The notes beneath the pieces are model-generated. The model searched no databases. It was not told the DNA's origin and saw only the letters and a list, made by a program, of their open reading frames with translations. Below, in pieces: positions 33,029 through 42,605 of a stretch of 64,000 nucleotides of DNA (its first letter is position 1; the number at the start of each line of letters is the position of its first letter). Where the stretch lies: contig NZ_SMLB01000009.1 in NCBI RefSeq assembly GCF_004349105.1, positions 116,410 to 180,409 on the forward strand, written 5' to 3'. The position numbers and the translations under genes are program-made. Source of the stretch: Jiangella aurantiaca (lineage in GTDB: Bacteria; Actinomycetota; Actinomycetes; Jiangellales; Jiangellaceae).

Positions 33029-34358
33029 CCTCGAGGGCGGTGGCCAGGTCGTGCACCACGATCGGGTCGCCGCCCGCGGCGTCGCCGGTCGCCTTCTCGT
33101 GCGACTCGAGCCGCAGCCAGTCCGCCCAGGTCACCACCCGGACCCCGCGCTCGGCCAGCAGCTTGTCGACGCTGTCCGGGTCGGACGGCGGCTCCGGCAG
33201 CGTGTCGAGGTCGGCGAGCACCGACTCCGTGACCTCGTTGGCGTCGCCTCGGTTGGTCGCGATGACGCCGGTCGGACCGCGGCGCAGCCAGCCGGTGACG
33301 TAGACCCCGGCGACGACCGCGCCGTGGGCGAGCACCCGTCCGTCCTGCGACGGCACGGTGCCGCCGGCTTCGTCGAACGGCAGTCCGGGGATCGGCCTGC
33401 CGTGGTAGCCGATGGCCCGCACGACCAGCTGCGTCGGCAGCGTGAGCACCGGCGCGTCGGCGTCGCGGGTGGGCTCCAGCTCGATGCCGGTGACCGCGGT
33501 CTCGCCGAGGATCCGGGCCGGACGGCGCCAGTAGTGCAGGTGGATGCGGCGCGGCGCGCCGGTGGCCGGCCGCTCTGACCACTCACGGCACACATCGACG
33601 GTGACCTTGGCGTGCCGGTTCTGTGCGACGGCCTCCTCGTCGGCCGGGCCGAGCACGAGGTCGGCCGGGTCGACGACGAGGTCGACGCCGTCGAGCGCGC
33701 CCAGCTCGTGCAGCTCGGGTGAGGTGAATTTCGCCTGCGCCGGCCCGCGCCGGGCGACGAGGTGGACGTCAGTGACGGTGCTCGCCGCCAGCGCGTCGAC
33801 GACGTGCCGTGGCATCGACGTGGTCCGCAGCGTCGCGGCGTCCTTGGCCAGGATGCGGGCGATGTCGAGGGCGACGTTGCCCGCCCCGATGACCGTCGCG
33901 CTGGTGAGGTTCGCCGGCAGTTCGACGGCGCGCGCCTGCGGGTGTCCGGTGTACCAGGCGACCAGCTCGGACGCGCCGTACGAGCCGGGCAGGTCCTCGC
34001 CCGGGATGCCCAGCCGCCGGTCGCCGAGCATGCCCGTCGATACCACGACGGCGTCGTAGCCGGCGCGCAGCTCGTCGACGGTGACGTCGCGGCCGACGCT
34101 CACGTTGCCCAGGAACCGCACCCGGGTGTGCTCGAACCCGCGGGCCAGCACGCGCGAGATGTTCCGGGTCTTCGGATGGTCCGGCGCGACGCCGTAGCGG
34201 ACCAGGCCGTACGGCGCGGGCGCGGCCTCGAACACGTCGATGCGTTCGAACCGCTCGCTGCGCACCAGTGCCGCCAGGGCGTACAACCCGGCCGGTCCGG
34301 CCCCGACGATGGCGGCAGCGCGGCCGGCCGACCCGGATCGACTCCCGTCGTCCTCCAT
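33009..34358 (-). CDS. fprA: ferredoxin-NADP+ reductase (FprA type)
   Basis: The 449-residue flavoenzyme resembles mitochondrial adrenodoxin reductase and mycobacterial FprA. AAIVGAGPAGLYALAALV binds FAD. YGVAPDHPKTRNISRVL and VVVSTGMLGDRRLGIPGEDLPGSYGA are family stretches, and ATVIGAGNVALDIARIL binds NADP. YVTGWLRRGPTGVIATNRGDANEV is the C-terminal FAD/NADP contact. It exchanges electrons between NADPH and ferredoxin. It is transcribed divergently from the nitrate cluster, so it may supply reduced ferredoxin to it, though no ferredoxin gene is seen here. The ATG of MEDDGSRSG was chosen. Confidence 0.92.
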   Translation of the reverse strand: MEDDGSRSGSAGRAAAIVGAGPAGLYALAALVRSERFERIDVFEAAPAPYGLVRYGVAPDHPKTRNISRVLARGFEHTRVRFLGNVSVGRDVTVDELRAGYDAVVVSTGMLGDRRLGIPGEDLPGSYGASELVAWYTGHPQARAVELPANLTSATVIGAGNVALDIARILAKDAATLRTTSMPRHVVDALAASTVTDVHLVARRGPAQAKFTSPELHELGALDGVDLVVDPADLVLGPADEEAVAQNRHAKVTVDVCREWSERPATGAPRRIHLHYWRRPARILGETAVTGIELEPTRDADAPVLTLPTQLVVRAIGYHGRPIPGLPFDEAGGTVPSQDGRVLAHGAVVAGVYVTGWLRRGPTGVIATNRGDANEVTESVLADLDTLPEPPSDPDSVDKLLAERGVRVVTWADWLRLESHEKATGDAAGGDPIVVHDLATALEVIDAAG

Positions 34359-34555
34359 CCACCCAACGTATGCCGTAATCGCCTCCCCGCACCAGCGCCC
34401 CGCTGCGAGGGCAGGGTGGGGGCGCGATCTCACGGACGCGTCGGCGGCGGGGTGAGCAGACGTTGACACGGACGCGCCGCACGGGCGACGTCGCCGTAAT
34501 GGCGCGTTCCTAGCGTCGGCGGCCAGTGGAGTCAGACCCCGATCCGGAGGACGTC

Positions 34556-35992
34556 ATGACCGACACGCCGACGCTCGCACCCGCCAAGACCACCGCACCG
34601 TCCCCGCTCGCGGTACGGCGCCGGGGTTCGCGCTGGATCGATCACTGGGAGCCGGAGGACGAGACGTTCTGGCAGCGCACCGGCCGCAGGATCGCCCGGC
34701 GCAACCTGGTCTTCTCGATCTTCGCCGAGAACGTCGCGTTCTCGGTGTGGACGCTGTGGAGCATCTCGTCGGCACTGCTCGTCGCGCACTACGGCTTCGG
34801 ATTCACCGCCGCGCAGATGTTCTTCCTGGTCGCGGTGCCGAACCTGGTCGGCGCGGTGCTGCGGATCCCGTACACGTTCGCCGTCCCGCGGTTCGGTGGC
34901 CGGAACTGGACGGTGGTGAGCGGCCTCCTGCTGATCGTCCCGACGGTGCTGCTGGCCGTGGCGGTCAGCAATCCCGGCACGCCGTACTGGGCGTTCCTGC
35001 TGATCGCGGCGACCGCCGGGTTCGGCGGCGGCAACTTCGCGTCCAGCATGACCAACATCAGCTTCTTCTACCCGGACCGTTCCAAGGGACTGGCGCTCGG
35101 GCTGAACGCGGCCGGCGGCAACATCGGCGTCGCGCTGATCCAGCTCGGGCTGCCGCTGATCGTCGGCGCCGGCGGGCTGTTCGGGCTGGTCGGCGCGAGT
35201 GCCGCCGGGGTGGACCTGGCGCGGGCTGGGTGGGTGTGGGCGGCACTCGGCGTCGTCGCCGCGGCCTGCGCGTGGTTCTTCATGGACAACCTGTCCGTGT
35301 CGCTGGCGACGTTCCGCGAGCAGATCACCGTCGTGCGGCACAAGCACACGTGGATCGTGTCATGGCTCTACATCGGCACGTTCGGCTCGTTCATCGGCTA
35401 CTCGTCGGCATTCCCGCTGCTCATCCAGCTGCAGTTCCCGGAGGTGCCGGCAGCGAACTACGCATTCCTCGGCGCGCTGGTCGGATCGGTGGCCCGGCCG
35501 TTCGGCGGCTGGCTGGCCGACCGTGTCGGCGGCGCCCGGGTGACGCTCTGGAACTTCGTGGCGATGGCCGCCGGCACCGTCGTCGTGATCGTCGCGGTCG
35601 ACGCCGCCCGGTGGCCGCTGTTCCTCGGCGCATTCCTGCTGGTCTTCGTGACGACCGGGATCGGCAACGGGTCGACGTTCCGGATGATCCCGATGATCTT
35701 CCAGCAGCAGGCGCTGCGGGAGACGGGGGACGGGGACCGCGCTGCCGCCCTGTCGCGTGGCCGGACCGAGGCGGCCGCCGTCATCGGGCTGTCGTCGGCG
35801 GTCGGGGCGTTCGGCGGGTTCGTCATCGTCGCGACGTTCGGCGTGCTCGGGCTGGTGAACGACGGCAGGGTGCCAGCCGGCGCCGTCGCCACCGCGTTCG
35901 TGATCTTCCTCGGCTTCTACGTCACCTGCGTGCTGCTGACCTGGTGGAACTACGCCCGACGAGGCTCGGCGCTGGCCGGCGCGGACATCTGA
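34556..35992 (+). CDS. narK: nitrate/nitrite MFS transporter
   Basis: The 478-residue membrane protein has about twelve helices and belongs to the NNP branch of the major facilitator superfamily. The nitrate signature FGGGNFASSMTNISFFYPD is in helix 5. The matching motif in the second half, GIGNGSTFRMIPMIF, is present, and SVARPFGGWLADRVGG is the MFS loop. It takes up nitrate (or exchanges nitrite). A perfect GGAGG precedes the ATG. It is the first gene of the nitrate assimilation cluster, 22 bp upstream of nasA. Confidence 0.95.
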   Translation: MTDTPTLAPAKTTAPSPLAVRRRGSRWIDHWEPEDETFWQRTGRRIARRNLVFSIFAENVAFSVWTLWSISSALLVAHYGFGFTAAQMFFLVAVPNLVGAVLRIPYTFAVPRFGGRNWTVVSGLLLIVPTVLLAVAVSNPGTPYWAFLLIAATAGFGGGNFASSMTNISFFYPDRSKGLALGLNAAGGNIGVALIQLGLPLIVGAGGLFGLVGASAAGVDLARAGWVWAALGVVAAACAWFFMDNLSVSLATFREQITVVRHKHTWIVSWLYIGTFGSFIGYSSAFPLLIQLQFPEVPAANYAFLGALVGSVARPFGGWLADRVGGARVTLWNFVAMAAGTVVVIVAVDAARWPLFLGAFLLVFVTTGIGNGSTFRMIPMIFQQQALRETGDGDRAAALSRGRTEAAAVIGLSSAVGAFGGFVIVATFGVLGLVNDGRVPAGAVATAFVIFLGFYVTCVLLTWWNYARRGSALAGADI

Positions 35993-36014
35993 TCACGGTT
36001 CGCGGAGGATACGA

Positions 36015-38276
36015 GTGCGAGGCATTTATCGCGGGCGTAACGTGCCGGAGTCGGCCCGGAAACCGCAGCTTCACACCGTAGCGGGCATGGGCACCACGGC
36101 TACGCACTGTGCGTACTGCGCCTTGCAGTGCGCGATGACGCTGACGGCGGACGCCGGCGGCCGGGTCACCGTGGGCCCGCGCGACTTCCCGACCAACCGC
36201 GGCGGACTGTGCCAGAAGGGCTGGACGGCGGCCGACCTGCTCGGCTCCCCGGAACGGCTGACGACGCCGCTGCTGCGCGACGGCCGGTCGGGGCCGTTCC
36301 GGGAGGCGACCTGGGACGAGGCGCTGGAGATCGTCGCCGGGCGCATCCGCGACACCCAGCGCGCGCACGGCCGGGACGCCGTCGCCGTCCTGGGCGGCGG
36401 CGGGCTGACCAACGAGAAGGCCTACCAGCTGGGCAAGTTCGCCCGGGTCGCGTTGCGTACGAAGAACATCGACTACAACGGCCGGTACTGCATGTCGTCG
36501 GCCGCGGCCGCGTCCAACCGGGCGTTCGGCATCGACCGCGGGCTGCCGTTCCCGCTGCCCGACCTGGCCGAGACCGGCGCCGTCCTGATCGCCGGCGGCA
36601 ACGTCGCCGAGACGATGCCGCCGTTCGTGCAGCACCTCGCCGCCGTCGTGGACCGGGGCGGGTCGCTGATCATCGCCGACCCGCGCCGCACCGCCACCGT
36701 CGAGCGGGCCACGCTGCACCTGCCGGTCATGCCGGGCACCGACCTGGCGCTGGCGCTCGGGCTCCTGCACATCGCCGTCGCCGACGGGCACGCCGACCGC
36801 GCCTACATCCAGGACCGGACGACGGGGTTCGAAGAGACCTGGCGGGCGGCCGCGCAGTGGTGGCCGGAACGGGTCGAGCGGGTCACCGGGGTGTCGGTCC
36901 TGGCGCAGCGGGCGACTGTCGCCCAGCTCGCCGCCGGGGCGCGCGGCCGGGGCGCCGTCGTCCTCACCGCGCGCGGCGCGGAGCAGCAGAGCAAGGGCAC
37001 CGACACCGTCACCGCGCTGATCAACCTGACGCTCGCACTCGGCCTGCCGGGAAAGCCCCACAGCGGTTTCGGCTGCATCACCGGCCAGGGCAACGGGCAG
37101 GGCGGCCGCGAACACGGGCAGAAGGCGGACCAGCTGCCCGGCTACCGGAAGATCGACGACCCGGCTGCCCGGGCGCACGTCGCCGGGGTCTGGGGCGTGG
37201 ACCCCGACGAGCTGCCTGGGCCGGGGCCGTCGGCGTACGAGCTGATCGAGAGCCTCGGCGCCGACGGCGGGCCGCGGACGCTGCTCGTCCACGGCACCAA
37301 CCTCGCGGTGTCGTCGCCACGCGGCCGCCGGGTCGTCGAACGCCTGGCGGCGCTGGACACGCTGGTCGTCTGCGACGTCGTCATGTCCGAGACCGCCGCG
37401 CTGGCCGACGTCGTCCTGCCGGTCACCCAGTGGGCCGAGGAGGACGGCACGATGACCAACCTGGAGGGCCGGGTGATCCGCCGGCGCCGCGCCGTCGCCC
37501 CGCCGCCCGGCGTGCGCTCAGAGCTGGAGATGCTGACGGCGCTCGCGGACCGACTGGGCCGCGGCGACCGGTTCAGCGCAGACCCGGAGACCGTCTTCGA
37601 CGAGCTGCGCCGGGCCAGCGCCGGCGGCATCGCCGACTACGCCGGCATCAGCTGGGACCGCATCGACGCCGAGGGCGGCGTGTTCTGGCCGTGCCCGTCG
37701 GACACGCATCCGGGGACGCCGCGCCTGTTCGCCGACGGCTTCCCGACGCCCGACGGCCGGGCCCGGTTCGTCGCCGTCGAGCACCGGCCGCCGGCCGAGG
37801 ACGTCGACGCCGACCACCCCGTCTACCTCACCACCGGCCGGGTGCTGCAGCAGTACCAGAGCGGCGCGCAGACTCGCCGGGTCCCGGCGCTGGCCGCCGC
37901 GGTGACCGAGCCGCACGTCGAGATCCACCCCGACCTCGCGGGCCGGTCCGGACTGGCCGACGGCGACCTCGTGCGGGTGGTCAGCCGTCGCGGCGACGCC
38001 GTCGGACGGGTCCGGCTGACCACGACGATCCGGCCGGACACCGTGTTCATGCCGTTCCACTGGGGCGGCGAGCAGGCGGTGAACCGGGTGACGAACCCGG
38101 CGCTGGACCCGATATCGCGGATGCCGGAGTTCAAGGTGTGTGCGGTCCGGCTGGAGCGGGTGGTGGTCTCCCAGGGAGGCTCATGCGGCACCGACGGCGA
38201 CACGGGGCCGGAGGTCTCGCCGAGCCGTCGGTCGAGACCGACTGCCGACTGGAGCGAAGGAGGCAGCGCCGCATGA
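36015..38276 (+). CDS. nasA: assimilatory nitrate reductase catalytic subunit
   Basis: A 753-residue molybdopterin oxidoreductase that reduces nitrate to nitrite in the cytoplasm. The N-terminus has THCAYCALQCAM with GGLCQKGW 30 residues later, the C-x2-C-x3-C-x~27-C set for a [4Fe-4S] cluster. KNIDYNGRYCMSSAAAA, IADPRRTATVERATLHLPVMPGTD and FGCITGQGNGQGGREHGQKADQLPGYR form the bis-MGD cofactor site typical of Nas enzymes. VYLTTGRVLQQYQSGAQTRR begins the C-terminal barrel. A GTG at 36015 with GGAGG 6 bp before it is taken as start; an internal ATG (36087) just before the cluster is an alternative. Overlaps nasB by ATGA. Confidence 0.93.
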   Translation: MRGIYRGRNVPESARKPQLHTVAGMGTTATHCAYCALQCAMTLTADAGGRVTVGPRDFPTNRGGLCQKGWTAADLLGSPERLTTPLLRDGRSGPFREATWDEALEIVAGRIRDTQRAHGRDAVAVLGGGGLTNEKAYQLGKFARVALRTKNIDYNGRYCMSSAAAASNRAFGIDRGLPFPLPDLAETGAVLIAGGNVAETMPPFVQHLAAVVDRGGSLIIADPRRTATVERATLHLPVMPGTDLALALGLLHIAVADGHADRAYIQDRTTGFEETWRAAAQWWPERVERVTGVSVLAQRATVAQLAAGARGRGAVVLTARGAEQQSKGTDTVTALINLTLALGLPGKPHSGFGCITGQGNGQGGREHGQKADQLPGYRKIDDPAARAHVAGVWGVDPDELPGPGPSAYELIESLGADGGPRTLLVHGTNLAVSSPRGRRVVERLAALDTLVVCDVVMSETAALADVVLPVTQWAEEDGTMTNLEGRVIRRRRAVAPPPGVRSELEMLTALADRLGRGDRFSADPETVFDELRRASAGGIADYAGISWDRIDAEGGVFWPCPSDTHPGTPRLFADGFPTPDGRARFVAVEHRPPAEDVDADHPVYLTTGRVLQQYQSGAQTRRVPALAAAVTEPHVEIHPDLAGRSGLADGDLVRVVSRRGDAVGRVRLTTTIRPDTVFMPFHWGGEQAVNRVTNPALDPISRMPEFKVCAVRLERVVVSQGGSCGTDGDTGPEVSPSRRSRPTADWSEGGSAA

Positions 38277-39754
38277 GCCGACCGACTGATGTCGCGCCGC
38301 GCATCGTCGTCGTGGGACACGGCATGGCCGGCGCCCGGTTCGTGCAGGAGCTGCGCGCCCGCGACCTGTCCCGGCGATTCGAGGTCACGGTCCTCGGCGC
38401 CGAGCCGGAGGCCGCGTACAACCGGGTGCTGCTGTCATCGGTGCTGGCCGGCTCGTTGACCCCAGCGGAGATCGAGACGGTGCCGTCGGCCTGGTACGCC
38501 GCCGAGGACGTCGAGCTGCGGACCGGCGTCGAGGTGGCCGCGATCGACCGCCGGCACCGCCGCGTCCTGACGACCGCCGGCGAGCACGTCCCCTACGACC
38601 ACCTGGTGCTGGCCACCGGCAGCCGGCCGTGGGTGCCGCCGATCGACGGGCTGGTCGCCGACGACGGCGAGCTGGACCGCGACGTCGTCGTCTTCCGCAC
38701 GCTGGGCGACTGCCGGACGATGCTGGCCCGGCTGGACCGGGTGCGCTACGCGGTCGTGCTGGGCGGCGGGCTCCTCGGACTGGAGGCGGCCCGCGGGCTG
38801 GCCGGCCGTGGCGTCGACGTCGAGGTCGTGCACCCGGCGGACCGGCTGATGGAACGACAGCTCGACCTGGACGCCGGGCGGGTGCTGGCCCGGACGCTGC
38901 GGTCCCTGGGCGTCCGGACGCGGCTCAACGCGCAGGCGGTCCGGTTCACCGACGGCTGGGGCGGCGGCGGGCGCGGGATGCGGCTGGACGACGGCACCCG
39001 GCTGCCGGCCGACCTGGTCGTCGTGGCCTGCGGCGTCCGGCCCAACACCGGTCTGGCCGCGGCCGCCCGGCTTGAGGTGGAGCGGGCGATCGTGGTGGAC
39101 GACACCATGACGTCGGTGACCGACCCGGCGATCCACGCGATCGGCGAGTGCGCCCAGTACGACGGCCAGGTGTACGGGCTGGTCGCGCCGGCCTGGGAGC
39201 AGGCGGCGGTGCTGGCGGACGTGCTCACCGGCGGGCCGGAGCGGTACCGCGGCTCGCCCGTCGTCACCCGGCTCAAGGCGGCCGACGTCGACCTCGCGGC
39301 GATGGGCGAGACGGACGTCGACGAGCTCTCCGACGACGAGGAGGGCCTGGAGGTCCTGCGGTTCGCCGACCCGGCCCGCGGGACGTACCAGAAGGTCGTG
39401 ATCCGCGACGAACGCGTCACCGGCGCGATCATGCTCGGCGGCCCGGAGACCGTCGGCGCCGTCACCCAGCTGTTCGACCGAGCGGCGCCGGTGCCGGCCG
39501 ACCGGCGGGCGCTGATCTTCCCCGGCGTTGTCGACGCGGGCGCCGCGCTGGACCCCGCCGACCTGCCCGACGACCACACCGTCTGCCGGTGCAACGGCGT
39601 CACCGCCGGCCGCGTCCGGGCCGCCTGCGAGGCCGGCGCGGACACCGTCGCCGAGATCGCGGCCACCACCCGCGCCACCACCGGCTGCGGCGGCTGCCGG
39701 TCCGACGTCGCGGCGCTGCTCGCGTCCCGATCGACCGTGGAGGTACCCGCATGA
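38273..39754 (+). CDS. nasB: nitrate reductase electron-transfer flavoprotein with BFD domain
   Basis: The 493-residue protein resembles the N-terminal half of NirB. It has a FAD site (IVVVGHGMAGARFVQEL), an NAD site (YAVVLGGGLLGLEAARGL) and IHAIGECAQYDGQVYGLV. A C-terminal BFD-like [2Fe-2S] module follows, CRCNGVTAGRVRAAC...TTGCGGC. No siroheme domain follows, so it is not a nitrite reductase; it most likely passes NAD(P)H electrons to NasA, as NasB/NasC-type subunits do. AAGGAGG stands before the ATG. It is coupled to nasA and nirB by ATGA overlaps on both sides. Confidence 0.85.
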   Translation: MSRPTDVAPRIVVVGHGMAGARFVQELRARDLSRRFEVTVLGAEPEAAYNRVLLSSVLAGSLTPAEIETVPSAWYAAEDVELRTGVEVAAIDRRHRRVLTTAGEHVPYDHLVLATGSRPWVPPIDGLVADDGELDRDVVVFRTLGDCRTMLARLDRVRYAVVLGGGLLGLEAARGLAGRGVDVEVVHPADRLMERQLDLDAGRVLARTLRSLGVRTRLNAQAVRFTDGWGGGGRGMRLDDGTRLPADLVVVACGVRPNTGLAAAARLEVERAIVVDDTMTSVTDPAIHAIGECAQYDGQVYGLVAPAWEQAAVLADVLTGGPERYRGSPVVTRLKAADVDLAAMGETDVDELSDDEEGLEVLRFADPARGTYQKVVIRDERVTGAIMLGGPETVGAVTQLFDRAAPVPADRRALIFPGVVDAGAALDPADLPDDHTVCRCNGVTAGRVRAACEAGADTVAEIAATTRATTGCGGCRSDVAALLASRSTVEVPA

Positions 39755-42267
39755 CCACACAACGTCAGCTCGTCGTCGTCGGCAACGGCATGGTCGGGCA
39801 GCGCCTGGTCGAGGCGGTCCGGCAGCGCGACCCCGAGCGGCGGTGGCGGATCACCGTCCTGGGCGAGGAGCCCCGGCCCGCGTACGACCGGGTCGCGCTG
39901 ACGTCGTACCTCACCGGGACGACCGAGGCGGAGCTCGGGCTGGTGCCGGACGGGTGCTACGACGGCGACAGCGAACTGGTGCTCGGCGAGGCGGTGACGC
40001 GGATCGACCGGGACGCTCGCGTCGTCGAGACCTCGGCCGGGCGGGTCGTCCCGTACGACGCGCTGGTCCTGGCCACCGGCTCGCGGCCGTTCGTCCCGCC
40101 GGTCCCGGGCGCGGACCTGGACGGCTGCTTCGTCTACCGGACCATCGACGACCTCGACGCGATCCGCGACCGCGCCGGTCACGTGGCGAGCGGCGTGGTG
40201 ATCGGTGGCGGGCTGCTCGGGCTGGAGGCGGCGAACGCGTTGCTCTCGCTCGGCCTGTCGGCCAGCGTCGTCGAGTTCGCGCCGCGCCTGATGCCGGCCC
40301 AGGTCGACCAGGGCGGCGGCGAGGTGCTGCGCCGCAAGGTCGAGGAGCTCGGCCTTGCGGCCCGGCTGGACACCGCGACCGAGCGGATCGCCGCCGTCGA
40401 CGGTGGCCTGCGGATGTCGTTCGCCGACGGGTCGTCCCTGGACACCGGGCTGGTGGTGTTCTCCGCCGGCATCCGGCCGCGGGACGAGCTGGCGCGTGCG
40501 GCGGGGCTGGCGGTAGGGGAGCGCGGCGGCATCGTCGTCGACGAGGCGTGCCGGACGTCGGACCCCTCCATCTGGGCGATCGGCGAATGTGCGCTGGCCG
40601 GCGGCCGTGTGTACGGGCTGGTCGCGCCCGGCTACGAGATGGCCGAGGTGGTGGCCGACCGGCTGCTCGGCGGCGACGCGGCGTTCCTCGAGGCCGACAT
40701 GTCCACGAAGCTCAAGCTGCTCGGCGTGGACGTCGCCAGCTTCGGCGACGCGCACGCGGCGACCGCGGACGCCCTCGAGGTGGTCTACGCCGACCCCGTC
40801 GGCGGCGTCTACAAGAAGCTGGTCGTCACCGACGACGCGTCACGGCTGCTCGGCGGCGTGCTGGTCGGCGACGCGTCTGCGTACGCGGCGCTGCGGACGA
40901 TGGTCGGGCAGCCGCTCACCGACACCCCGGAGAAGCTGCTGCTGGCCGGGCCGTCGACATCGGACCTCGGCGACGACGCGCAGGTGTGCTCGTGCCAGAA
41001 CGTCAGCGCCGGTGCGATCCGGTCGGCGATCCACGACGAGGGCTGCGCGGACGTCGCGTCGATCAAGGCCTGCACCCGCGCCGGTACCGTCTGCGGCAGC
41101 TGCGTCCCGCTGCTGAAGACGCTGCTCACCCAGTCCGGCGTCGAGGCCAACCCGGCGCTGTGCGAGCACTTCGACGTCGGCCGGGCCGAGCTGTTCGACA
41201 TCGTGCGCGTCACCGGGCTGCGCACGTTCAGTGAGATCATCGCCCGGCACGGCCGCGGCCGCGGCTGCGACATCTGCAAGCCGGCGATCGCGTCGATCCT
41301 GGCCAGCCTCGGCTCCGGGCACATCCTGGACGGCGAGCAGGCGGCGCTGCAGGACACCAACGACGCCTTCCTGGCCAACATCCAGCGCAACGGCACGTAT
41401 TCAGTCGTGCCGCGGGTGCCTGGCGGCGAGCTGACGCCGGAGGGACTGATCGCGATCGGCGAGGTGGCCCGTGACTTCGGCCTCTACTCCAAGATCACCG
41501 GCGGGCAGCGGATCGACCTGCTGGGCGCCAGGGTGGAGCAGCTGCCGGCGATCTGGAAGCGGCTGGTCGACGCCGGGTTCGAATCCGGGCACGCGTACGG
41601 CAAGGCGCTGCGCACGGTGAAGTCGTGCGTCGGCTCGACCTGGTGCCGATACGGCGTGCAGGACTCCACGTCGCTGGCGATCATGCTGGAGCTGCGCTAT
41701 CGCGGGCTGCGGGCGCCGCACAAGATCAAGGCCGGCGTCTCCGGGTGCGCCCGCGAGTGTGCCGAGGCCCGCAGCAAGGACGTCGGCGTCATCGCGTCGG
41801 AGAACGGCTGGAACCTCTACGTCGGCGGTAACGGCGGATTCCGGCCGCGGCACGCGGAGCTGTTCGCGTCCGACTTGTCCGACGCCGAGCTGGTGCGGCT
41901 TGTCGACCGGTTCCTGATGTTCTACGTCCGCACGGCCGACCGGCTGCAGCGGACGGCCGCCTGGATCGAGGCGCTCACCGAGGAGCACGGCGACGGGCTG
42001 GCCTACCTGCACCGTGTCCTCGTCGAGGACGAGCTCGGCGTGTGCGCCGACCTGGAGGCGGCGATGGACCGGCACGCCGGCTCCTACACCGACGAGTGGG
42101 CGGCGGTCCTCGACGACGAGGAGAAGCTCAGCCGGTTCGTGTCGTTCGTCAACGCTCCCGAAGCCCCCGACCCGAGCATCCGGTTCGTCACCGAGCGGGG
42201 GCAGATCCGCCCGGCCGACGGCGCTCCGGTCGTGGCCGGGCCGACCCTGGAGGTGGTGCGCCGATGA
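39751..42267 (+). CDS. nirB: nitrite reductase [NAD(P)H] large subunit
   Basis: The 838-residue enzyme reduces nitrite to ammonium with six electrons. The flavin part has VVVGNGMVGQRLVEAV and GVVIGGGLLGLEAANAL. A BFD [2Fe-2S] module has CSCQNVSAGAIRSAI and GTVCGSC. The nitrite/sulfite reductase half has GGQRIDLLGA, TVKSCVGSTWCRYGVQD and GVSGCARECAEARSKD, whose four Cys bind the [4Fe-4S]-siroheme pair. Length and domain order match canonical NirB. The cofactor siroheme is made by hemD-cobA-cbiX directly downstream. Confidence 0.96.
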   Translation: MTTQRQLVVVGNGMVGQRLVEAVRQRDPERRWRITVLGEEPRPAYDRVALTSYLTGTTEAELGLVPDGCYDGDSELVLGEAVTRIDRDARVVETSAGRVVPYDALVLATGSRPFVPPVPGADLDGCFVYRTIDDLDAIRDRAGHVASGVVIGGGLLGLEAANALLSLGLSASVVEFAPRLMPAQVDQGGGEVLRRKVEELGLAARLDTATERIAAVDGGLRMSFADGSSLDTGLVVFSAGIRPRDELARAAGLAVGERGGIVVDEACRTSDPSIWAIGECALAGGRVYGLVAPGYEMAEVVADRLLGGDAAFLEADMSTKLKLLGVDVASFGDAHAATADALEVVYADPVGGVYKKLVVTDDASRLLGGVLVGDASAYAALRTMVGQPLTDTPEKLLLAGPSTSDLGDDAQVCSCQNVSAGAIRSAIHDEGCADVASIKACTRAGTVCGSCVPLLKTLLTQSGVEANPALCEHFDVGRAELFDIVRVTGLRTFSEIIARHGRGRGCDICKPAIASILASLGSGHILDGEQAALQDTNDAFLANIQRNGTYSVVPRVPGGELTPEGLIAIGEVARDFGLYSKITGGQRIDLLGARVEQLPAIWKRLVDAGFESGHAYGKALRTVKSCVGSTWCRYGVQDSTSLAIMLELRYRGLRAPHKIKAGVSGCARECAEARSKDVGVIASENGWNLYVGGNGGFRPRHAELFASDLSDAELVRLVDRFLMFYVRTADRLQRTAAWIEALTEEHGDGLAYLHRVLVEDELGVCADLEAAMDRHAGSYTDEWAAVLDDEEKLSRFVSFVNAPEAPDPSIRFVTERGQIRPADGAPVVAGPTLEVVRR

Positions 42268-42605
42268 CCGTTCTCGACGTCCGCGCGTGGACCGTCGTCT
42301 GCCGCTTCGACCGGCTGCTGCCCGAACGCGGGGTGGCGGCGCTGGTCGGCGGCGAGCAGGTGGCGATCTTCCGCACGCACGACGGCGCGCTGTTCGCGCT
42401 GGCCAACCGCGATCCGTTCAGTGACGCGTACGTGCTGTCGCGCGGCATCGTGGGGTCGCGCGGCGCGGTCCCGACCGTCGCGTCGCCGATGCACAAGCAG
42501 GTGTTCTCCCTAGTCACCGGGGAGTGCCTGGATGAGCCCGGCGTCGCCGTGCCGGTGTACGAGGTGCGGGTGCGCGACGGCGACGTCGAGGTGGCGGTGC
42601 CGTGA
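42264..42605 (+). CDS. nirD: nitrite reductase small subunit
   Basis: The 113-residue protein is a Rieske-fold NirD. WTVVCRFDRLLPERGVAALVGGEQVAIFRT and ALFALANRDPFSDAYVLSRGIVGSRG are typical, and VASPMHKQVFSLVTGECLD follows where true Rieske proteins bind iron. The Cys-His ligands are absent, as is normal for NirD. It assists assembly or activity of NirB. ATGA overlap with nirB and GTGA overlap with hemD. Confidence 0.94.
   Translation: MTVLDVRAWTVVCRFDRLLPERGVAALVGGEQVAIFRTHDGALFALANRDPFSDAYVLSRGIVGSRGAVPTVASPMHKQVFSLVTGECLDEPGVAVPVYEVRVRDGDVEVAVP

Noticed and set aside
34359..34555. GlnR box for the nitrate cluster
   Set aside because: No GTnAC-n6-GAAAC-like pair was found; only the GCCGTAAT repeat is present.
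36128..38272. An apparent 1208-residue frame that enters the nasB frame from within nasA
   Set aside because: The first ~715 residues are an Arg/Gly-rich shadow of nasA; the real protein starts at the ATG at 38273 behind AAGGAGG.
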